Source: RGIG1681 sp017467625 (GTDB taxonomy: Bacteria > Bacillota > Clostridia > Christensenellales > UBA1242). Taken from it: a DNA stretch of 64,000 nucleotides. Numbering within the stretch: position 1 is the first letter of the stretch; the number at the start of each line of letters is the position of its first letter. This document shows positions 59,932 to 64,000 of the stretch, piece by piece. A program made the position numbers and the translations under genes. The notes below the pieces were generated by a model, which was not told the origin of the DNA, made no database searches, and saw only the letters and a list, made by a program, of their open reading frames with translations. The stretch lies in the NCBI GenBank assembly GCA_017467625.1, contig JAFUSN010000004.1:372001-436000 (forward strand), given 5' to 3'.

Positions 59932-60325
59932 TGAGGTTCCGGTGGGTGCGGTTATTGTTTTAAATGGAGAAATTTTAGCATCGGCTTATAACAGACGAGA
60001 AAGTAAAAATGATGCTACTGCACATGCGGAAATTTTGGCAATTCAAAAAGCCTGCAAAAAGCTTGGTGATTTTAGACTTATTGGTGCAGAAATGTATGTT
60101 AGTTTGGAACCATGCGTTATGTGCATGGGGGCTATTTTAAATTCAAGAATTGAAACAGTGTTTTTTGGGGCAAAGATTACAAACGGATCAATTTCGGCTG
60201 AGGAAATTTCAAACCGTGCAGAACTGAATCACAAAACACAAGTTTGTGGAGGCTTTTTAGAGGGTGAGTGTTCAAGTTTGGTTTCAAACTATTTTAAGTC
60301 AAAAAGAAAAAAGAAAGATTGTTAG
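59867..60325 (+). CDS. tadA: tRNA adenosine deaminase
   Basis: ATG 59867 follows TGGAGAG and lies 65 bases inside the M14 gene. The 152-aa product has AIALAKKAEQRDEVPVGAVIV, ATAHAEILAI (zinc His and catalytic Glu) and SLEPCVMCMGAI (zinc Cys residues), then FFGAKITNGS and NHKTQVCGGFLE. TadA makes inosine at position 34 of tRNA-Arg(ACG). The start 21 bases later (59888) is possible, but the chosen one has the better site. Confidence 0.92.
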   Translation: MAYQEKFMKKAIALAKKAEQRDEVPVGAVIVLNGEILASAYNRRESKNDATAHAEILAIQKACKKLGDFRLIGAEMYVSLEPCVMCMGAILNSRIETVFFGAKITNGSISAEEISNRAELNHKTQVCGGFLEGECSSLVSNYFKSKRKKKDC

Positions 60326-60348
60326 ATTAATCTAACAGTCTTTTTTCT
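60318..60348 (+). terminator. Terminator of the MBL-CPBP-M14-tadA operon
   Basis: The 10-bp stem GATTGTTAGA / TCTAACAGTC (one wobble), loop TTAA, then TTTTTT. It overlaps the tadA stop. Confidence 0.85.
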
Positions 60349-60351
60349 TGC

Positions 60352-60380
60352 TTGACAAAGACAAATTAAAATAATAAACT
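60352..60380 (+). promoter_or_regulatory. Promoter directly before the GlmU-like gene
   Basis: TTGACA (60352-60357), 17 bp, TAAACT (60375-60380), then 6 bases to ATG 60387. It also excludes an in-frame TTG at 60381 as the start. Confidence 0.7.
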
Positions 60381-60386
60381 TTGAGT

Positions 60387-61349
60387 ATGGAAATGGTAGA
60401 AGATATCACTGAAACAGTGACAGAAGAAATTATTATTAATGCACAACCGGAGTTTGTGCAAAATTCAAATGAAGAAGTTTCGGCAAACTTTTTTGTTCTT
60501 TGTGAACAAAATGATGAGGGACTTGATAAAAACTTGTATGAATATAAACTTTTAGGAGTTCCAATGGTAAATTGGGTTCAAAGGGCGTGTCTCGCAAGAC
60601 CGATGACGGTTAAAGTTCAAAAGAACGCAGATATAATTTCACTTGTTCGCCCATATGCAAATTCAGCAGATTACACTGTTGTTTTGTTTGCAAACACTCC
60701 GCTTGTTTCGAGTGAACATATTAAGGACCTTCTTGCGTTTGTTCAAAGAAAAAATATGAATGCCATGAAGCTGAAAAAAGGATATGTTTTCAATAATGAA
60801 TACATTTTGAGTGTTGATGAACTTTATTCTGCAGATACATACAATTTTTCAACTGATGACTTTTTTGAAGTTAATTCGCTTGCAGATTTTGAAGATGCTA
60901 AGTATATTCTCAATGAAAAACTTGTAAAATTTCATGCTGGAAATTCAGTTGAGTTTTTGGGGCTCAATCAAAATATTGATGCGGGTGTTCAAATTGGTTA
61001 TGCTTCAAAAATTTGTAGTGGAGCAACTCTTGAAGGTAAAACAAGCCTTGGAGTTGAAAATACAATTCGCTCGGCTGCAATTGTTGTTAATTCAAAACTT
61101 GGAGATAGTGTTGATGTTGGCGAAGGCTCAATCATTGTTAACAGCATTATTAAATCAGGTTCTAAAATTGGTGCTGGAAGCATAATTAAAAATTCAGTTA
61201 TTGCACCTAATGCAAACATTGGAGAAGGAGCAAAAATTGCAGATAGTGCACTTTCAGAAAATTTAATTGTTGGAAATTTTGTGGTTGTTACTGGAACTAA
61301 AGTTATTGAAAATTTAAATGATGGCGAGGTTTTAACTCGCAAAGTGTAG
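60387..61349 (+). CDS. Degenerate GlmU-like protein (pyrophosphorylase remnant plus beta helix)
   Basis: The 320-aa protein follows the GlmU plan but is decayed. LLGVPMVNWVQRA matches the KPM..HV stretch. VVLFANTPLVSSEHI (60687-60704 region) replaces the YGDxPL site, with Asn for the metal-binding Asp. FHAGNSVEFLGLNQNIDAGVQIG matches the linker into the hexapeptide helix. The GxGxGTRM nucleotide loop is absent, and the helix (about 195-310) lacks the acetyl-transfer His and NY motifs. It sits directly before pth and mfd, where glmU often lies in Bacillota. It probably has no uridyltransferase activity. Confidence 0.65.
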   Translation: MEMVEDITETVTEEIIINAQPEFVQNSNEEVSANFFVLCEQNDEGLDKNLYEYKLLGVPMVNWVQRACLARPMTVKVQKNADIISLVRPYANSADYTVVLFANTPLVSSEHIKDLLAFVQRKNMNAMKLKKGYVFNNEYILSVDELYSADTYNFSTDDFFEVNSLADFEDAKYILNEKLVKFHAGNSVEFLGLNQNIDAGVQIGYASKICSGATLEGKTSLGVENTIRSAAIVVNSKLGDSVDVGEGSIIVNSIIKSGSKIGAGSIIKNSVIAPNANIGEGAKIADSALSENLIVGNFVVVTGTKVIENLNDGEVLTRKV

Positions 61350-61355
61350 GCAAAA

Positions 61356-61916
61356 ATGAAACTTATTGTTGGGCTTGGAAATATTGGTGAAGAATATTCA
61401 AAAACTGTGCATAATGCTGGGTTTATGGTTATTGATAGGCTTGCTGAAATGATTTCAGCAAAATTTTCAAAACGCGGTTGTGATGCGGACTATGCAGAAG
61501 TCAATGTTTTTGGTGAAAAATTTATTTTGGCTAAACCAAGAACTTATATGAATGAAAGTGGTAGGTCTGTTAACAGTTTTTTGAAAAAATTTAAAATTGA
61601 TTTAAGTGATGTTCTTGTGATAAATGATGATATTGATCTTGAACCTGGCAAAATTAGAATTAGAAAAGCGGGTTCAGCAGGAACTCACAATGGCCTTAAA
61701 AGCATTATTCGTGAAGTTGGCTCAGAAAATTTTGCACGAATAAGAGTTGGTGTTGGAAAACAAAAAGAACATCAAGATTTGGCTGATTTTGTGCTTTCAA
61801 AAATGTTTATGAGTGATGAGCAAAAAAGAGGGCTTGAAAATGCAACAATGGCTGTTTTTGATTATGTTAATGGAAAAACCATTGATGATATTATGACTAA
61901 GTTTAATGGGGCATAA
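61356..61916 (+). CDS. pth: Peptidyl-tRNA hydrolase
   Basis: The 186-aa enzyme has KLIVGLGNIGEEYSKTVHNAGFMVID (catalytic His), AKPRTYMNESGRSV (Asn), LVINDDIDLEPGKIRIRKAGSAGTHNGLKSI (Asp and Asn) and FARIRVGVGK. It recycles peptidyl-tRNAs. It starts 6 bases after the GlmU-like gene and is followed directly by mfd (no intergenic base), so the three genes form one unit. Confidence 0.95.
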   Translation: MKLIVGLGNIGEEYSKTVHNAGFMVIDRLAEMISAKFSKRGCDADYAEVNVFGEKFILAKPRTYMNESGRSVNSFLKKFKIDLSDVLVINDDIDLEPGKIRIRKAGSAGTHNGLKSIIREVGSENFARIRVGVGKQKEHQDLADFVLSKMFMSDEQKRGLENATMAVFDYVNGKTIDDIMTKFNGA

Positions 61917-64000
61917 ATGAAAGAAAATATTTTGAATTTTGAAACACTTGGAAAAGGTTATAAAGATTTGATTGAGCAGGTGAAAAATAATAACTCCTGC
62001 TCAATTTTTGGTGTGCAAAATTCTATGCGTCCTGCATTGGTTTCTTCATTTGGTAAAAAAATACTCTATTTAACAGCAGACAATTTGATTGCCAAAAACT
62101 ATGATGAACAGTTTTCAATGATGGGCTTGAAAACAGTTAGATTTTCTTCAATTTCAGATAGTTTTATTTATAAAAAAGCAAGCTCAACCGAACTTTATGC
62201 TGAAAGAACAATTGCGCTTTATAAAATTTTAACCGGAAAATTTGATGTTGTGGTTATTCCAATTCAAGCATTGTTTGATTTTTTACCATCAATTTCAGAT
62301 TTTAAATCACACACCATCTCGCTTAAATCAGGAAAGGTGATTGAACCTGAAAAACTTGAAATCATTTTAACAGAAGCGGGATATAAAAGAGAAGATCTTA
62401 TTGCTGAACCGGGGCAGTTTTCACGAAGAGGTGATGTTTTTGATATTTTTCCAATTAATAGCACAGAACCTTTTAGAATTGATTTTTTTGATACAGAAAT
62501 TGAAAGTATTAAAATTTTTGATGTTTCAACACAGAGGGGAACAAAGGCTGTTAATGAAATTAAAATTTGCCCTTATTCAGACTTGTTTTTAACATCAGAC
62601 GAAATTAACATGTTAATTTCAACATTAGAAAAGTTAAAGTTATCTACTTCCTCCAATGATGTTTCGCTTCAAACAATTTTTACAAGCCAAATTGATGAAA
62701 TTATTTCAAGGCTTGAACTTAGAGATAGAAGTTACTGCTTGGATGTTCTTGCGCCTTATTTAAATGATTTTAGATCAACAATTTTTGACTATTTAAGTGC
62801 TTCTGGTTGTGACTATGTTACAGTGTTTGATGAGTGCAAACAGCTTTATGATTCAATTAAAAGTTATTCGCAAGAAGTTGGAGAAAGAATTCAAGAATTT
62901 AAGAATTCTAAAACTTTGATTTCGGGTGAAAAACCATGTTTCTTTTCAACAAAACAAGTTCTTGATTGTTTAAAGGAAAAGTGTTCAGTTGCATTTTTAA
63001 AAATTACCAATTCAAACAAATTTTTTGAGTCAAAGGCTGTTTTTAATTTTAAGACACTTCCTGGAAATAGATACACTCACAATTTAAAAGAGTTTTATGA
63101 TGAACTTCGTGGATTTTTACTCAAAAAGTTTAGTGTTATTATTTTTGCTGGTGAAAAACAAAAAGCAGAAGAATTAAAAAAACAACTGAATTCACATGGT
63201 TTTGATTTAGACAATCAGATAGACTTAACAACGCATGGAATTTGTGTTCTTTCAAGTGGATATCAAACTGGTTTTGTGCTTCCAGAAGAAAAAATTGTTG
63301 TAATTGGAACATATGATATTTTTGCGAAGCCAAGAAATGCAAACAAGTTAAAAGTTTCAAGAGATAATGTTTTTTCAGTTCCAAAAGTGGGTGATTATGT
63401 TGTTCATCACTATCACGGAATTGGACTTTGTGAGGGGGTTACAAAGCTCTCTGGAAACTTTGGAACGCAGGACTATGTTGTGATTCGCTATGCCGGTGGT
63501 GACACACTTTATGTTCCAACAAGCCATATGGATATGTTGGATCGTTTTTCCGGCGCAGAAAAACCATCAAAGCTCAGCAAAATTGGTGGTCAGGACTTTT
63601 CTAATGTTAAAAACAAAGTTAAAGCTTCCATTAAAAAACTTGCAATAAATTTAATTGAACTATATGCAAAGCGAGAAAAAACCAAGGGTTTTGCTTTTAG
63701 TGAGGATACTGATATTCAACGTGAATTTGATAATTCATTTCCTTTCACTGAAACTGAAGATCAACTTTCATCTAGTGAAGAAATTAAGCGTGATATGGAA
63801 TCAAGCAAAGTTATGGATAGGCTTCTTTGTGGAGATGTTGGTGTGGAAAAACTGAGGTTGCACTCCGCGCAGCCTTTAAAGCCATTGTTGATGGAAAACA
63901 AGTTGCATTTATTGCTCCTACAACGATTCTTTCTGAACAACATTACAACACTGCAAGATCAAGAATGATGAACTTTGGTGTTTCAGTGGAAGTTTTAAAC
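61917..64000 (+). CDS. mfd: Transcription-repair coupling factor Mfd, frameshifted and running off the window
   Basis: The N-terminal UvrB-like module ([37 protein letters not shown]), the RNA-polymerase-interacting CarD-like domain ([34 protein letters not shown]) and the start of the helicase module ([14 protein letters not shown]) are clear. At 63843-63844 one base is missing: after GGA GAT GTT GGT only GT remains before GGA AAA ACT GAG, so the frame shifts inside Walker A. Reading in the shifted frame from 63845 restores [11 protein letters not shown], then [12 protein letters not shown], to the window end. Without the shift the product stops at 63968. Confidence 0.9.

Overview
The window is about 64 kb of AT-rich DNA (roughly 30-33% GC by eye) with dense gene packing, strong AGGAGG-type ribosome binding sites, consensus sigma-A promoters (TTGACA/TATAAT) and many short hairpin-plus-T-run terminators. 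AddA, HU, type I signal peptidase, TypA, TrmR/TrhP, an S66 carboxypeptidase, DegV, LytS/LytR, DUF1846, InlB-type (Listeria-Bacteroides) repeats, lipobox lipoproteins and tRNA genes with encoded CCA all point to a low-GC Gram-positive (Bacillota/Clostridia), probably an uncultured gut-type lineage. No rRNA, CRISPR array, transposase, integrase or plasmid replication gene was seen.

Layout. 1-3.2 kb: 3' end of addA, a large acidic membrane protein and a DUF1858 protein. 3.3-5.8 kb: hup, a stand-alone GlmU-type acetyltransferase domain and serS. 5.8-9.2 kb: lipoproteins, signal peptidase I and a degenerate THUMP-type methyltransferase. 9.2-12.5 kb: SdpI-like membrane protein, S66 peptidase, DegV, YegP-like protein. 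12.6-18.3 kb: an accessory stretch of poorly characterised genes, including a YugP-like peptidase that has lost its zinc motif and a possible transglutaminase-like protein. 18.3-20.3 kb: YwaF-like protein and a metallophosphoesterase. 20.5-24.1 kb: the most foreign-looking part, with a structured leader and a 59-aa gene, a membrane-anchored Mrr-type nuclease with a partner gene, and a tRNA-Asn whose 3' end is duplicated. 24.2-26.7 kb: Pr6Pr protein and the trmR-trhP tRNA wobble-modification operon. 27-33.2 kb: LysR-type regulator and divergent redox cluster (flavodoxin, aldo/keto reductase, PNPOx-like, CMD-cupin) with one gene reduced to a 24-codon stub. 33.2-40 kb: LytS/LytR-type two-component system followed by a 1251-aa surface protein, then tRNA-Arg. 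40-45.6 kb: Fe-alcohol dehydrogenase, MacB-type ABC exporter and a repeat protein. 45.6-48.5 kb: short DUF1846 protein and typA. 48.7-54.4 kb: mostly small enzymes, MarR regulator, tRNA-Gly and a DUF6442/XRE pair. 54.5-64 kb: GT2, M1 peptidase, a tightly overlapping MBL/CPBP/M14/tadA operon, then GlmU-like/pth/mfd, the last running off the window.

The points most worth checking are: a one-base frameshift inside the Walker A motif of mfd; a GlmU function apparently split into an intact acetyltransferase (3775-4407) and a decayed pyrophosphorylase-like protein sitting at the usual glmU locus (60387-61349); the YugP pseudo-peptidase (HEVGH replaced by QKVGV); the Mrr nuclease cassette next to a duplicated tRNA-Asn end; an attenuator-like leader ahead of a 59-aa gene; a DegV gene that seems to need an ATA start codon; and a group of genes whose promoter -10 box lies only 6-9 bases before the start codon, which suggests leaderless mRNAs. 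All functional assignments come from reading motifs by eye; no database search was run.
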